This document shows positions 1 through 9,958 of a DNA stretch of 64,000 nt, piece by piece (the stretch's first letter is position 1; each line of letters begins with the position of its first letter). The notes under the pieces are model-generated. The model ran no database searches. It was given only the letters and a program-made list of their open reading frames with translations, and was not told where the DNA came from. The position numbers and the translations under genes are program-made. The stretch is taken from assembly GCA_963681505.1 (NCBI GenBank), contig OY811974.1, positions 4,327,271-4,391,270 on the forward strand. Direction: 5' to 3'. The stretch comes from Eunapius fragilis. Its lineage: Eukaryota > Porifera > Demospongiae > Spongillida > Spongillidae.

Positions 1-366
1 TTTTCATGTGTACAAGTAAACCTCTAAGCAGCTGTACATTTCATCTTATTGTAAAGTAAATATTAAACAAGTTTCATATTTAACCCCTTCATCACCCTGA
101 AAAACGATTTACATCGTTCAGTTGTGCTGAGAAGGAGCTTCAATTTGATGCCTGATATACCAGCATATGCACTGTAGTGGCAAGATGTGAGCCCTCCAAG
201 TTGCAATTAAATCAATTATTCTGGAAGATATATTTCATAAACCATTAAAGTTATTAAGTTGATAATAGGTATAATTAACATTCATTATCAAGGCAAACAA
301 TGAGAAATTGCATCAAGATCTGAAGATGTGAGGGCCAAAAGTGATTGACATGTAATGGATTGACCC
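1..366. mobile_element. Diverged end of a palindromic foldback element
   Basis: No gene is visible. The stretch contains a GAGCTTCAATTTGATG block and ends with a GACATG-TAATGGATTGACCC-like terminus. Both resemble, in the same order, the right arm and right end of the foldback element at 12842-20557 (GAGCTTCAATTTGATG near 20322 and GGACATGGAATGACCC at 20557). I infer a related, older copy cut by the window edge. The first 45 bases also match, in reverse, a segment near 24845-24880. Confidence 0.35.
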
Positions 367-586
367 TAGTGTATGATGTGTCAGTTTTGGAGAAGCATAT
401 GTTATATCTGGGAGTTTAACACACGGTTTACGATAGATGCGGGGAAATCTTGATTATTTTGGGGATATTCATAAAATAATAATTCCCTCCTAGTGGAGTT
501 GCATGTTTTTTCTTGCAGGATTATCTATATAAATCATTTTGATACTCATTACATATTTACGACCTATGGAAAATCCCCAGGTTTTA

Positions 587-977
587 TATAGACCAGTTGC
601 GGCGCGAACGTTTATCCGTATGGTGTTAAGTTGTGGGCGTCAATTTCGGTGGCCATTTTGGTGAGCAAAATGTACAGGTGAGTATGCTCCAAAATGGAAT
701 GGTCACGATTTGTGTACAATCGGCTGAACAAATCGGTTCGAAAAAGTTAGCTATCGGTAAGAAATTTGAATGTTTACCTGTCACAATTCTTTTGGAACCG
801 ATTTATTCAGCTGATTGTACACAACTCGTGACCATTCCATTTTGGCCCATACTCACCTGTACATTTTGCCCACCTGAATGGCCGCCGAAATTGACAACCA
901 CGGCTAACACGTTCGTCGTTATTATGGCCTTGTAAGGCCATCCCAACGATAAACGTTTGCGCCGCAACTGATCTATA
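587..977. mobile_element. Nested palindromic MITE
   Basis: A hairpin-forming element with inverted ends TATAGACCAGTTGCGGCGCG at the left and the complement of TATAGATCAGTTGCGGCGC at the right. The two halves pair almost end to end around a centre near 755. The ORFs read here arise from the palindrome and I do not call them genes. The target duplication cannot be separated from the TATA termini; TA is likely. Confidence 0.65.
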
Positions 978-1459
978 GGCTCGTATTGTGGAACAACTCC
1001 GCAAACCTGCTGTACCAGGGACTGGCCAATTCCTGGTAGATTTCACTACTTACACCATTATATTGATCTAATATGTGTATAAAAATTGTTTCTTAACATT
1101 CGCTTCTCTTTTTGCATCGATTTAAGTGCAGTGTATCGGCGCAGCAAGCCGGTCTCGCATAACGGCAACGCCCATCTTTGGATACCTTTCGATTAGAATA
1201 ACGAAATTGTTTTGCTTACTCTTCACGCAATACATAAAATGCCAATGGAATATTAGTACTGTTGGCTAGCAATGCATATATAAATACACAAGTGGGCATG
1301 TCAAATTGTCAATATCAGCATGTACAATTACACAGTTTTAAGCATGCATGCTTTTACTCATTCAATAAGCTCTGGCTTGTTTCCAGTTTTATTTACATTG
1401 TGCTCAGCAAGATAACTCTGAAGCTGAGGCTTCGACCATCTGAGCAGTGGTTTGTTTGA

Positions 1460-1477
1460 CCCCCCCCCCCCCCCCCC
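1460..1477. repeat. Poly-C tract (18 C)
   Basis: A homopolymer run inside the TTAA element. Length is likely to be unreliable in any assembly. Confidence 0.9.
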
Positions 1478-1598
1478 ATCTCCCTAACGTCAAAATGACG
1501 TTAACTTTTCCAAAATAGTTTGGAGACGCCCCCTAACAGACTAAGAACATGGCAAATGAAATCCCGACTTCCATAATTGCTGTGTGATATGATAGCAA

Positions 1599-1895
1599 TA
1601 CTAGGAACATCAGCAATGATAGTATCAGAAGTGATAGTTGCGAGAACAGTTGTATCAGCATGAACTGTTGTAGTAGCGGGAAGTTCTGGAACAGTAGCAC
1701 TACCAGGAACATCAGCTAGAACAGTAGAAACTAGTAGGAACATCAGCGAGAACAGTAACGTTAGCAGGAACATCGATCAGCGGGAACAGCAGTAGCCCTA
1801 GAAGGAACATTAGCGGGAACAGTCGCCCTAGCAGGAAAATCAGCGGCAACAGTAGCCCTAGCAGGAACATCAGCGGGAACAATAGCAGATGTGCT
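1599..1895. repeat. Degenerate minisatellite, about 30-bp unit
   Basis: Imperfect tandem copies of a unit containing AGGAACATCAGCGGGAACAG followed by TAGCCCTAGC. The copies on the right (about 1770-1895) are the cleanest. Open frames on both strands are by-products of the repeat. Confidence 0.75.
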
Positions 1896-2712
1896 GACTG
1901 CATGAATAGCAGGAGCGCTATGATGATGATGTCTGTTATAGCTCTGGTCGCAGCCGTAGGCCTACATCAGAGTTTGTGGAGGGCGTCCGCGGGGTGTTCG
2001 TCGACAGCTACAGCAATCATTGCATTCATGTTCTGCAAGCTCCATTTCTATATTTATGTTTACCTTTTCCTGCAGAACACCTACAGGGCCGTAGCCTCCA
2101 GTCCGGCCATGGCCGGGCCAGTTTTAGCCTAGCCAACTTCCAATTATTATGTTAATACTATAATTTATTAAATCCCTCATGGTCTCCCACCCTCGCTCCC
2201 ACCAATGGCCGGACCGGTTTATTTATCGTGGCTACGGCCCTGACCTAGGCGTCATCCCTAATTGTAAATGATGTTTTACTTTCCAATCACAGTTAATTAG
2301 TTAAACACATTCATTGCCGACGATCGCTCTCGAGGGAACTAAAAGATGTAGTATCTCCTGAATGGCGACTTTGTTAATTGTCCTTTGCTAATGTATAACT
2401 TTTTAATGCTAATAAAAGCTTTGATGAGCAACAACAAATACTAAAGAACTGTGACTTGAATACTGTGGTACATCGTTAAAACGATAATGAGATGACTTTG
2501 AAATGTTACAGCTCGACAACTGAATATGCTTGCTGATTTTTTACTTTTCCAATTTCATCTATAATGATTGGGGTATTATTAAACATGTTTTGCTTAGAAA
2601 AAATTTATAGGAGGGAATTGTGAATATTATATACTCCCCAAAATTTCCCCGCATCTGTCGTAAACTGCGTGTTAAAAACAATAATGATTTTTATTCGACC
2701 CTCAATTACCAG

Positions 2713-2754
2713 AGGGAACAGGGGAACCAACAGATGTAGGAACAGCTTGCTTTG
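2713..2754 (+). pseudogene. Coiled-coil exon A, copy 1 (decayed)
   Basis: The shortest copy of exon A. It follows the same acceptor context (CTCAATTACCAG) as copies at 7052 and 8466 and starts REQGNQQM, but the ninth codon is TAG and the donor reads GGGAGTG where the other copies have GTGAGTG. It has lost most of the 15-bp repeat units. This copy can no longer be spliced or read normally. Confidence 0.6.
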
Positions 2755-3336
2755 GGGAGTGAGCATATACATGTACACAGGATATACACTGTGTCCATCA
2801 TATTCATGAAATTCCATGCATAATATAATTCTACAGTGGAATTGTTTTTGCCTTTGTATTTTTCGCTTGCTACATGGTGAGAGGTGGTGTGTGTGAGTTT
2901 GTGTGTATTTTTAACTTGATTGCATAATTACAGTGATCATGTGTCTAGTGCGGTAAAGTAATTTACTAACTACTTTAGCATCCATGTACATGTACATGTA
3001 CATAGTAAAACCTACACAACAGTCTGCCCCAACACATGTACTGTTCATGTGTTAGGTATGATTTTAAAGCATTGATTTTATAAGGTAGCATATATGTGCT
3101 TGTAGTGAGATTTGCCCCCACATTCACCTGGTAACCATGTTACTGCTCTCATGCACCCAATGGTGACCACTATTCTCCTCATGTTCCCATGGCAACCAGT
3201 ACTCCTTCATGTTCCAATAGCTTTATGTGGTAGTGATCACTTAAGCTTTCACTACTCTCCCCGTGTTTCCATGGTAATCAGTACTGCCGCTCATGTTCTC
3301 ATGGTAACCCTTATGTACTCTGACTTCTTCCTCCAG

Positions 3337-3396
3337 GAGTCTATAAGGTCACAGAGGCAATGTGATGACCTCCAACATCAGTTGTCCCAACAGAAG
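3337..3396 (+). CDS. Coiled-coil exon B, copy 1
   Basis: A 60-nt phase-0 exon between CTCCAG and GTACAC, encoding ESIRSQRQCDDLQHQLSQQK. The pattern of Leu, Gln and charged residues suits a coiled coil. Nearly identical exons occur at 20636 and 31871, each followed by exon C, while flanking introns differ far more; this selective conservation is the main support for coding. No family is recognised. Confidence 0.55.
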
Positions 3397-3427
3397 GTAC
3401 ACCTACATTTGTGACGTCCTGAATGTA

Positions 3428-3450
3428 GTTGTGTGTGTGTGTGTGTGTGT
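3428..3450. repeat. (GT)n microsatellite in intron B-C
   Basis: A run of GT dinucleotides just after exon B. The equivalent intron at 20727-20770 also has a GT-rich run, while the copy after 31930 has almost lost it. Confidence 0.85.
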
Positions 3451-3707
3451 GGGTGTGGATTATAAATCCACAAATGGGATCCAGGCAGCGAAAAGGGACC
3501 TACAAATTAATGTCCAGTGCATAGGAAAACAGTTGTAGAGGACATGGTGTCTCTTAGAAAATGAAGTATACACTAGGTCCCTTTTCATTGCCACGATCCA
3601 TTATGTTCCATGTGTTTATATTTGCTTTGGGTCACTTCATTTTGAACATCATCATACATTGTATCAGGGGAACTATTCCACACATGTATCTCTCCACACC
3701 CTTACAG

Positions 3708-3794
3708 AAGTCCAGTGATGTCATCATTTCAGGACTGAGGAGTGAGTTGAGCAGTCTGAACCAGAAGCTGGAGGAGATGACATCATATCATCAG
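3708..3794 (+). CDS. Coiled-coil exon C, copy 1
   Basis: An 87-nt phase-0 exon between CCCTTACAG and GTGACT. It encodes 29 residues, KSSDVIISGLRSELSSLNQK then LEEMTSYHQ, with Leu spacing like a coiled coil. Copies lie at 21019, 32185 and 44572, always with the same acceptor and donor. The first codon is AAG here and GAG in the others. Confidence 0.55.
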
Positions 3795-3984
3795 GTGACT
3801 TTATCCACTATGGGTATAGCTTGATCATATTGGATGGCCTGGGTACCCTTAACCTAGGGGGTGGGGGAGGGGTAGTTCATTACTGCTTCATGTTCTTCAC
3901 CACATGTACTGTAGGTGTGTGGAATGTTTACATGTATGGGTAATCGAACCTTCCCTCCTCCCTCCTCCCTACCTTTATGCCCAG

Positions 3985-4089
3985 GCTGAGCAGGATAGAG
4001 CTACATGTAAAGCATTGGAACATTTACTGGAGGGAGCTAGGGCCATCATTGAGGTAGCTATAGATCATTTTATGGTTTGGAATTTTGAG
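3985..4089 (+). CDS. Coiled-coil exon D, copy 1
   Basis: A 105-nt frame between CCCAG and GTGTTA, beginning AEQDRATCKALEHLLEGARA. The better copy at 22870 reads AEKDRAKALEHELEGARV and ends KEREAAKQFE. Here the second half has drifted (VAIDHFMVWNFE), so an earlier donor after IIE (GAGGTAGCT, 4053) is an alternative exon end. Confidence 0.5.
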
Positions 4090-4303
4090 GTGTTATCCCC
4101 ACAAGTGCCAATAGCTATAACTAACGTTATTGTTGGGTATACCTAACACACACTATTGGGTTTAAATAACAAGGTTCATACCATAGTTTGGGAAATTATC
4201 AATTGAAAAAAATTCCAGATGAAAAGTTTTCAAATTTATATATTTTTGGAAATCTTAATATCCGAAAATATTTAAAACGAAATTTTTTGAAATAGTTAAT
4301 ACG

Positions 4304-4672
4304 ATGGACGGTGCTGGAGAGTATGAAATACAGGCTTGCGTACGTGGCTATCATGTTTACCAAGCGATTTGGTTAGCAGCTATTGGAGAGCAACTGACGT
4401 GTACACGGGAAACTGGTAATCCCACTGATCGTTATGCAGTTGCTGTACTAAAGGATAGCGCAATCATCGGACATCATCCTACAAATATATCCAAGATTTG
4501 TTCCCTTTTTCTGCGAAAAGGAGGATCAATATAGTGTACTGTTTCTGGTACACGACAATATTCAAGAGATCTACAACAAGGAGGACTGGAAATCCCATGT
4601 ACACTGCTCTTCACGGGTAAACTGAAGGTTATTAGCAAACTAAAACAATGTATGAAACTTACAAAATTGTGA
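4304..4672 (+). pseudogene. Stand-alone HIRAN-domain protein with an in-frame stop
   Basis: The ORF starts MDGAGEYEIQACVRGYHVYQ and continues through CTRETGNPTDRYAVAV and GHHPTNISKICSLFLRKGG, which I recognise as a HIRAN domain of the small stand-alone type seen in many copies in cnidarian and sponge genomes. A TAG at 4532-4534 interrupts it. The same frame then goes on with CTVSGTRQYSRDLQQGGLEI to a TGA at 4670, so the domain is complete except for the nonsense codon. HIRAN domains in HLTF/Rad5 bind DNA ends at stalled forks. Here the gene sits inside transposon ends, so a role in transposition is possible but is inference. Confidence 0.7.
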
Positions 4673-4742
4673 CTGAGTTAGTAAATGTGTAATTATATTA
4701 ATATGATTTGTATGTCACACCAGTACATGTGCAGTATTATAT

Positions 4743-6351
4743 TTAGAACTCGTCTTCGCTGTAGGTTGATAAGACTCCATCTGTAGATTGTTGAGAACAG
4801 GAATTACCATTCTCTACTAAAATTACATCTTCGCATCCTTCTAGTGATTCAAAAATCTCTGCTCGTATAAAACCATTAACGATGAACTGTGGGATGTCTG
4901 ATATATATCCAGCCATTTCAACTAACCATCTTGCACTTAGCTCTCTCACAACACCCAAACTCAAATCGATAGGTAGCAACTCAACAGACTCAATATCTTT
5001 TCCTTGAATCTGCTTAGTAATTTCCCCTGAATACCAATGATCAAATTTATTCTTCAAAAAGTGTTTGGCAGGTTTGTTAACTGATATATCCATTGTTTGG
5101 AGTATATCAGTAGTGTTTGGGGGAATTAGGCACACTTGAATGTTGTGTGATTCAAGAAGGCTATTAATTCTTGGGGTTACCTGCCCTTTGAAGTTGTCCA
5201 TTATCAGTAGTGCAGCTGTATTCTCCCCAAAATACATGTAGTGTCGCTTACAATCCACATATGGAACAATGATGTTTTTAATATACTGTACTGTAGTTTC
5301 TTCAGTTGACCAGTGCTTTTTTGGAATGGGTGATATCCCAGTCTGCTGGAAACTGATAGTTTGGATGGCAACGATTTGTTTTCCCTTTATAGATAAGTTG
5401 CAGCAGTAGAAAATCAACCACTTAAAGAACCACAGAAAACGGCTGTGGTGAGGCGCTTGTCGTTGAAACCTGTAATTTCAACACGTTTTGCACATTGAGT
5501 ATCCATGGTCCAACCAGATGATGGCACCAGTTTTATGCCGGTCTGATCACAGTTAAGGACTAGTTCTGGAGGAATGTCTTCCATAAGCACTACCGACTTA
5601 AGATCATCAAGAAATGCCTTCTTCAGTACAACAAAGTCCCCTTCAGCGTGCTTGCTTTTGGATGTGGAGGCTTTAATTTGAACAAAATTCATGCACTGCA
5701 ATAAACTATAAGCCCAATGCTTATTCAATTCAATGTGACCACCATATTCTACAAGCTTAGAACGATCACAGGACAGAAGAATTCCTCGAGCTGCAGCCAT
5801 TTCAATGCTGGCAGTGACAACACCTCCTCCTCGTCTGATCTTCCTTAAGTACAGTTACAGCATCTTGTCAAGGTTATCACTTAGTAGGAGAGGTTGCCCT
5901 TGTTTCTTCAGTGGCAGAATGTTGCTACTTGTTGGTTCTGTTACAACATTCCTTGCTGAACTTTGATTTTCCTTATATGCTTTCTTGATTGAAAATACCG
6001 TTGATGCACTGATTTCTGTGCCAAGCATTTTTGAAAAGCGTCGACAAGTAGAAAATATCCCATGAAAGCAAGCATATTTACCGATCTTGGCACGGATCTC
6101 TGGGTTGTATCTACATCCAGAACCAATTTGTTACAACATCTCATGCTGGTTATGTATTTCAGTGCATAATTTCTACCTTCTTACATGTACCTGTTACATC
6201 GGCCTTGTGGTTGTTTCTGTTAAGCCTTTACAACTTCTTTATTTGCAAAACGTATAGCGTTCGTTGGTATGCAATCAGCTAACGGACCTTCGGGATCTGG
6301 TAGTTCACGTATGCGTTGAGGTTGTTCAAAGTACTTTAAAATGCCAGCCAT
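4743..6351 (-). pseudogene. pogo/Tigger-type DDE transposase
   Basis: Reading leftward, the N-terminus is MAGILKYFEQPQRIRELPDP. After several frame breaks come a catalytic block with LVLNCDQTGIKL, then AALLIMDNFKGQ and CLIPPNTTDILQTMDISVNK. These three Asp-containing motifs fit the DDD triad of pogo-like (DDE_1) transposases, relatives of jerky and CENP-B. The readable pieces are 5941-6144, 5414-5800 and 4743-5417. The last two overlap by four bases, so one frameshift separates the first Asp from the other two. The HIRAN gene ends only 70 bp from its stop, in convergent orientation. Confidence 0.75.
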
Positions 6352-6521
6352 GAGTGCACGCACAATAGAGCACTATTTTACAAATGTTCAATATGAAATA
6401 ATTTTGTACAAAATAATATTCGGTTAAAATATTTTCGGATTATTAAACCCTTCCGAAAATATTTCTAGTTCGAAATTTTCCCAAACTACGGGTAGAGCAG
6501 TAGTTTCTAGGGCATTAAAAC

Positions 6522-6784
6522 GTTGTGTGTCTGAACACATCAGGAAGCTATATTTAGACAACCAATACAAAGGAGTAGGGTGCAAGATGGGCCCAAACAT
6601 CTAACTAATGTGTGTGTCTGAACACATCAGGAAGCTATATTTAGACAACCAATACAAAGGAGTAGGGTGCAAGATGGGCCCAAACATCTAACTAATGTGT
6701 GTGTCTGAACACATCAGGAAGCTATATTTAGACAACCAATGCAAAGGAGTAGGGTGCAAGATGGGCCCAAACATCTAACTAATG
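6522..6784. repeat. Three tandem copies of an 87-bp unit
   Basis: The unit runs from TGTGTCTGAACACATCAGG to CCCAAACATCTAACTAATG. The copies are nearly identical (one A/G difference in the third), so the triplication is recent. A single diverged copy lies in reverse at about 23180-23260. Confidence 0.9.
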
Positions 6785-7051
6785 TATAGTTTACCTAACG
6801 CCCAGCACTTTTATATTAGATACTGAAAGTAAAGTGACTGTATGTGTACATGTACATTTATGTTCATGTACAGCATCAAGCATTCAATTTCAATAACATT
6901 TACAGGGATTTAATACCATCAAAATGTATAAGCAGGGTAATAGGCTTGGATGTATAGTGTATGATGTGTATGTTTTGGAGAAGCATATGTAAATAATTTA
7001 TATTTGGGAGTCTAAAACTCTAATGATTTTTATTAGACCCTCAATCACCAG

Positions 7052-7192
7052 AGGGAACAGGAGAACCAACAGATGAAGGAACAGATGAAGGAACAGATGG
7101 AGGAACAGATGAAGGAACAGATGAAGGAACAGAGGAAGGAACTGATGAAGGAACAGATGAAGGAACGACAGATGAAGGAACAGCTTGCTCTG
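7052..7192 (+). CDS. Coiled-coil exon A, copy 2 (longest)
   Basis: A 141-nt phase-0 exon between TCAATCACCAG and GTGAGTG. It starts REQENQQMKEQMKEQMEEQM and ends with KERQMKEQLAL; internal 15-nt units encode KEQM-type pentads. The composition predicts a long charged helix. Other frames of the exon give low-complexity TDEG or VPSS strings and lack the matching phase, so I prefer this frame. The next exon-A copy at 8466 has fewer pentads, showing unit-number change. Confidence 0.55.
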
Positions 7193-7213
7193 GTGAGTGA
7201 GCACATACATGTA

Positions 7214-8282
7214 CAGTAGTGGTCAAAATAAACTTGACGTTTTTTATAATGCCGTCGCAGTTGCACGGTGTGAGAACTACAGTTCAAGGGGCGTACCGTT
7301 CCACGCCGTTTTATAGAACTTAGAAAATCTTATTGACACTTTATGTGTCAACGAAATCTATGTTGCGTCACCGTGCCGTTTAAAAAAACTACTACATCGT
7401 TTTGATTATGAGTCAAAGTAACTACGAACGCTTCGACATTCCTCACATAAAAAATATTGGTACAGCGGACCAAAGCAATCAGAAATGGGTTTATTGTGAT
7501 ATATGAAGCTGCAGATAAGCCGCTGTTCGGTTAAAATGTGTTTCTGGTCATTCTAGCGGTCTGCCATTTCGCAACATGAATGTATTCTTCGAAGAAACAT
7601 TCATTTGTGATATTGGTCGGATAACAACCACCGCGTCTCAACCACAAATCACCACTAGAATGACCAGAAACATCTTTTCACCGAGCACAGGCCAGTGTTT
7701 TTTCACCATAAATGTTTTTTAAAAGGCTCCGCGATTGAAAAAGAAGAGATGTTAGCTTCGAGAAAAGGAATCCACGATTTTTTGAAGAGATATGCGACAA
7801 CTGGCTCCATCTGTCGAAGACAAGGAAGCAGACTAAATTCAAAAGTCAGTCACGGAAGCCATTAAAGCAATCGTCGAACAGCAGATGAGAGAGGATGACG
7901 AGACATCAGCACTTCAGCTCCATCGTCTCCTTCGTTCCAAGGAACACTATACGCACCGTCCTTCGCTGCGACAGGCATTTGGCTGGACATTCTGCGATAG
8001 CGCCTATTGCCAAAATGACCCGAGAAGCTAAAAAGGGGAAGCGATTGAGGGCAAACATCAGCGAGCGTTAAGCTTCTAAATGCGCGTGTAGAAACGTGCT
8101 CGCGAACGGTGACAACGTTCTAGCAAACGGTGTTCGCGAACGGCGATCAAAGAACTTGTTAATTAGGTGTAAACTACAGGCGCCCGCGTACAGTACAGTT
8201 GGACTAGCGTGCAGTCTTTTAAAACGACCGTGCAACTGTAACGGCATTACAAAATACGTCAAGTTTATTTTGACCACTATTG
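7214..8282. mobile_element. Tc1-like element with a deleted transposase
   Basis: Inverted ends CAGTAGTGGTCAAAATAAAC at 7214 and the complement of CAATAGTGGTCAAAATAAAC ending at 8282, inside TA duplications (7212-7213, 8283-8284). The equivalent unoccupied sequence CATGTACACAGG is present at about 2770 and 8560, confirming the insertion point. The interior contains only a remnant of the transposase helix-turn-helix region. Confidence 0.8.
7749..8060 (+). pseudogene. Tc1-like transposase N-terminal remnant
   Basis: The frame MLASRKGIHDFLKRYATTGS followed by ICRRQGS matches the paired-like helix-turn-helix of Tc1 transposases. Frameshifted pieces follow it (a DDETSALQLHRLL-like stretch and FGWTFCDSAYCQ). 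The catalytic domain is absent. The related MITEs at 21224 and 49188 keep the same N-terminal part. Confidence 0.6.
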
Positions 8283-8465
8283 TACACAGGATATACACTA
8301 TGTCCATCCTTGCAATACCATATTCCATGCACAATATAAGCAGAGTAATACGCTTGTAGGTCTATGTATAGTGTATGATGTGTCAGTTTTGGATAAGCAT
8401 ATGTAAACAAATTATATTTGGGAGTTTAAAACACTAATAATTTTTATTAGACCCTCAATCACCAG

Positions 8466-8543
8466 AGGGAACTGGAGAACCAACAGATGAAGGAACAGAT
8501 GGAGGAACAGATGAAGGAACAGATGAAGGAACAGCTTGCTCTG
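8466..8543 (+). CDS. Coiled-coil exon A, copy 3
   Basis: A 78-nt phase-0 exon with the same borders as copy 2 (ATCACCAG and GTGAGTG). It starts RELENQQMKEQMEEQMKEQM and ends KEQLAL, 26 residues against 47 in copy 2. The reading frame and splice sites are intact. Confidence 0.55.
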
Positions 8544-9351
8544 GTGAGTGATCACATACATGTACACAGGATATATACTATGTCCGTCCTTGCAATACCA
8601 TATTCATCAAATTCCATGCATAATATAAATCTACAGTGTAATTTTTTTTGCCTTTGATATTTTTCGCTTGCTACATGGTAAGAGGTGTTGTGTGTGAGTT
8701 TGTGTGTATTTTAAATTGATTGCATAATTACAGTGATCATGTGTCTAGTGCGGTAAAGTAATTTACTAACTACTTCAACATACATGTACATGTACATAGT
8801 AAAACCTTCACTGTACAGTGGAAACCGTGATAGGTGACATTAAAATTTTTTCCCTGCTCTTCAATGTTTGGAATTGGTTTTATCCATAATGCTATGAAGT
8901 AATTAAATTTTAATAATGCAGTTTGGTTGGCAAACTAGTTGTCAACAAGAGTTTGAAATTGAAACTTGTCACGTGACTTCTTGGTTTCTATTTTTGGAAA
9001 TGTGTGCCCCTCGTTCAGCAAAAGTATTTCTAGCTCCTTTCTCCTCCTTTCGGAAACAGATCAGGCTGAACGTTGGCATATAACTACCACGCACATACCT
9101 ACATCACTTGGTCGGGCCAAATGTTGAATGTGGTAAACAGCTTGAGGACCGCGGCTGCAAATGTGCTGTTTTAGGACGTAACGCATTTAGCTGTTTGTCT
9201 CGTATTGCGTTGTGTTTATACTACTCTAACTTCACAGTGCTCAGAAAACAGGTATGTCTATCGGAAATGCTCGTTTAATGTCAACGTTCGTTTACTTTGT
9301 CGCTAAAATATTTGCATCGAAGGTTGGGTTCTAAAAGTCAGCCATTTTCGT

Positions 9352-9734
9352 ATGAATAACATTACAATTATTTGCATTATTGTGGTTATCGTTGTTATGA
9401 GTGAAAGCGGACGAAGCGAACAAGCTGAAAACGGTTCTTTTCAGAACCAAACGGAGGGTCCAGTATCATGCGGGCTACTGCGAAGAGCTAGCAAAGAGGT
9501 ACTGCCACTTTGGGAAGGTTTAAAACAAAGGAGTGCTCCAAGGGGAAACCCCAGAGCTGCAGGTTTGAAGAGGCAATCGTTAAATCGTGCCAGAAAAGTT
9601 AATTTGACGAGTCGAATTCGAAGGACTGCATCTGATTTCTCAGTAATAGCGAACAAGGAGCTGGAATCGTTAGCCTAGCACATGCCAAACTTGTGCTAGG
9701 ACACTCGCACTGAGAATGTACTACATCGAGCTGA
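9352..9734 (+). pseudogene. Transposase N-terminal part in the left arm (broken)
   Basis: The left-arm version begins MNNITIICIIVVIVVMSESG and includes RIRRTASDFSVIANKELESL, then a TAG. A deletion of about 11 bases relative to the right arm follows (CCAAACTTGTGCTAGG against a longer right-arm sequence), shifting the frame before MYYIEL. The homologous right-arm ORF is uninterrupted. A MITE has inserted directly after this part. Confidence 0.65.
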
Positions 9735-9957
9735 CCCAGCAAAAAGTTCTTGGACAAGATTCCTGCCCAAGATCTTGACCAACTTGCCCAAGACTTGCCC
9801 AAGATCTTGCCCAAGGTGCCAAGATTATGGCCGGCCAATTTCTGGCCAAGATCTTACCCAAGATATGGCAAGATCTCAGCCTCCTGGCAAGATCTTGGCC
9901 TCCTGCCAAGATCTTGCTCTTCTTGGCAAGAACCTTGCCCAAGAACGTTTTGCTGGG
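9735..9957. mobile_element. 223-bp MITE built from AAGATCTTG palindromes
   Basis: Ends CCCAGCAAAAAGTTCTTGG and CCAAGAACGTTTTGCTGGG are inverted; GA is repeated on both sides (9733-9734, 9958-9959). The inside is a string of variants of the palindrome CAAGATCTTG joined by GCC or CC. The right arm of the host transposon shows the unoccupied site (CGAGCTGAGCGAGGG). With the duplicated GA the insertion adds 225 bases, a multiple of three, but the frame entering from the left meets a TGA inside it. Confidence 0.8.
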
Positions 9958-9958
9958 G

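Larger units (their letters stand above)
420..2671. mobile_element. TTAA-flanked non-autonomous DNA transposon (piggyBac-type target)
   Basis: The ends are inverted: CACACGGTTTACGATAGATG at 420 and the reverse complement of CACGCAGTTTACGACAGATG ending at 2671, both followed inward by CGGGG. A TTAA lies immediately outside each end (416-419 and 2672-2675). The paralogous intron before 8466 shows a single TTAA in the unoccupied sequence (GGAGTTTAAAACAC). TTAA target duplication is established for piggyBac and some Kolobok elements. No transposase is recognisable inside; the interior holds a small palindromic MITE, a poly-C tract and a minisatellite. Confidence 0.75.
4181..6492. mobile_element. 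pogo/Tigger-like transposon carrying a HIRAN gene
   Basis: Terminal repeats CCATAGTTTGGGAAAT at the left and the complement of CCCGTAGTTTGGGAAAAT at the right lie inside TA dinucleotides (4179-4180, 6493-6494), as expected for the Tc1/mariner/pogo group. The flanks continue the intron and intergenic sequence of the exon array. Two genes converge inside: a HIRAN-domain ORF from the left end and a DDE transposase from the right end. Confidence 0.75.

Noticed and set aside
633..935. 100-codon frame in a MITE
   Set aside because: Created by the MITE palindrome; the second half mirrors the first.
1902..2132. Possible small secreted protein (MNSRSAMMMMSVIALVAAVG)
   Set aside because: The hydrophobic start resembles a signal peptide but overlaps the tail of a minisatellite inside a transposon, with no further coding signal.
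7041..7287. Minus-strand LFLHLFLH and SVPSSVPS frames
   Set aside because: Antisense of exon A's 15-bp units.
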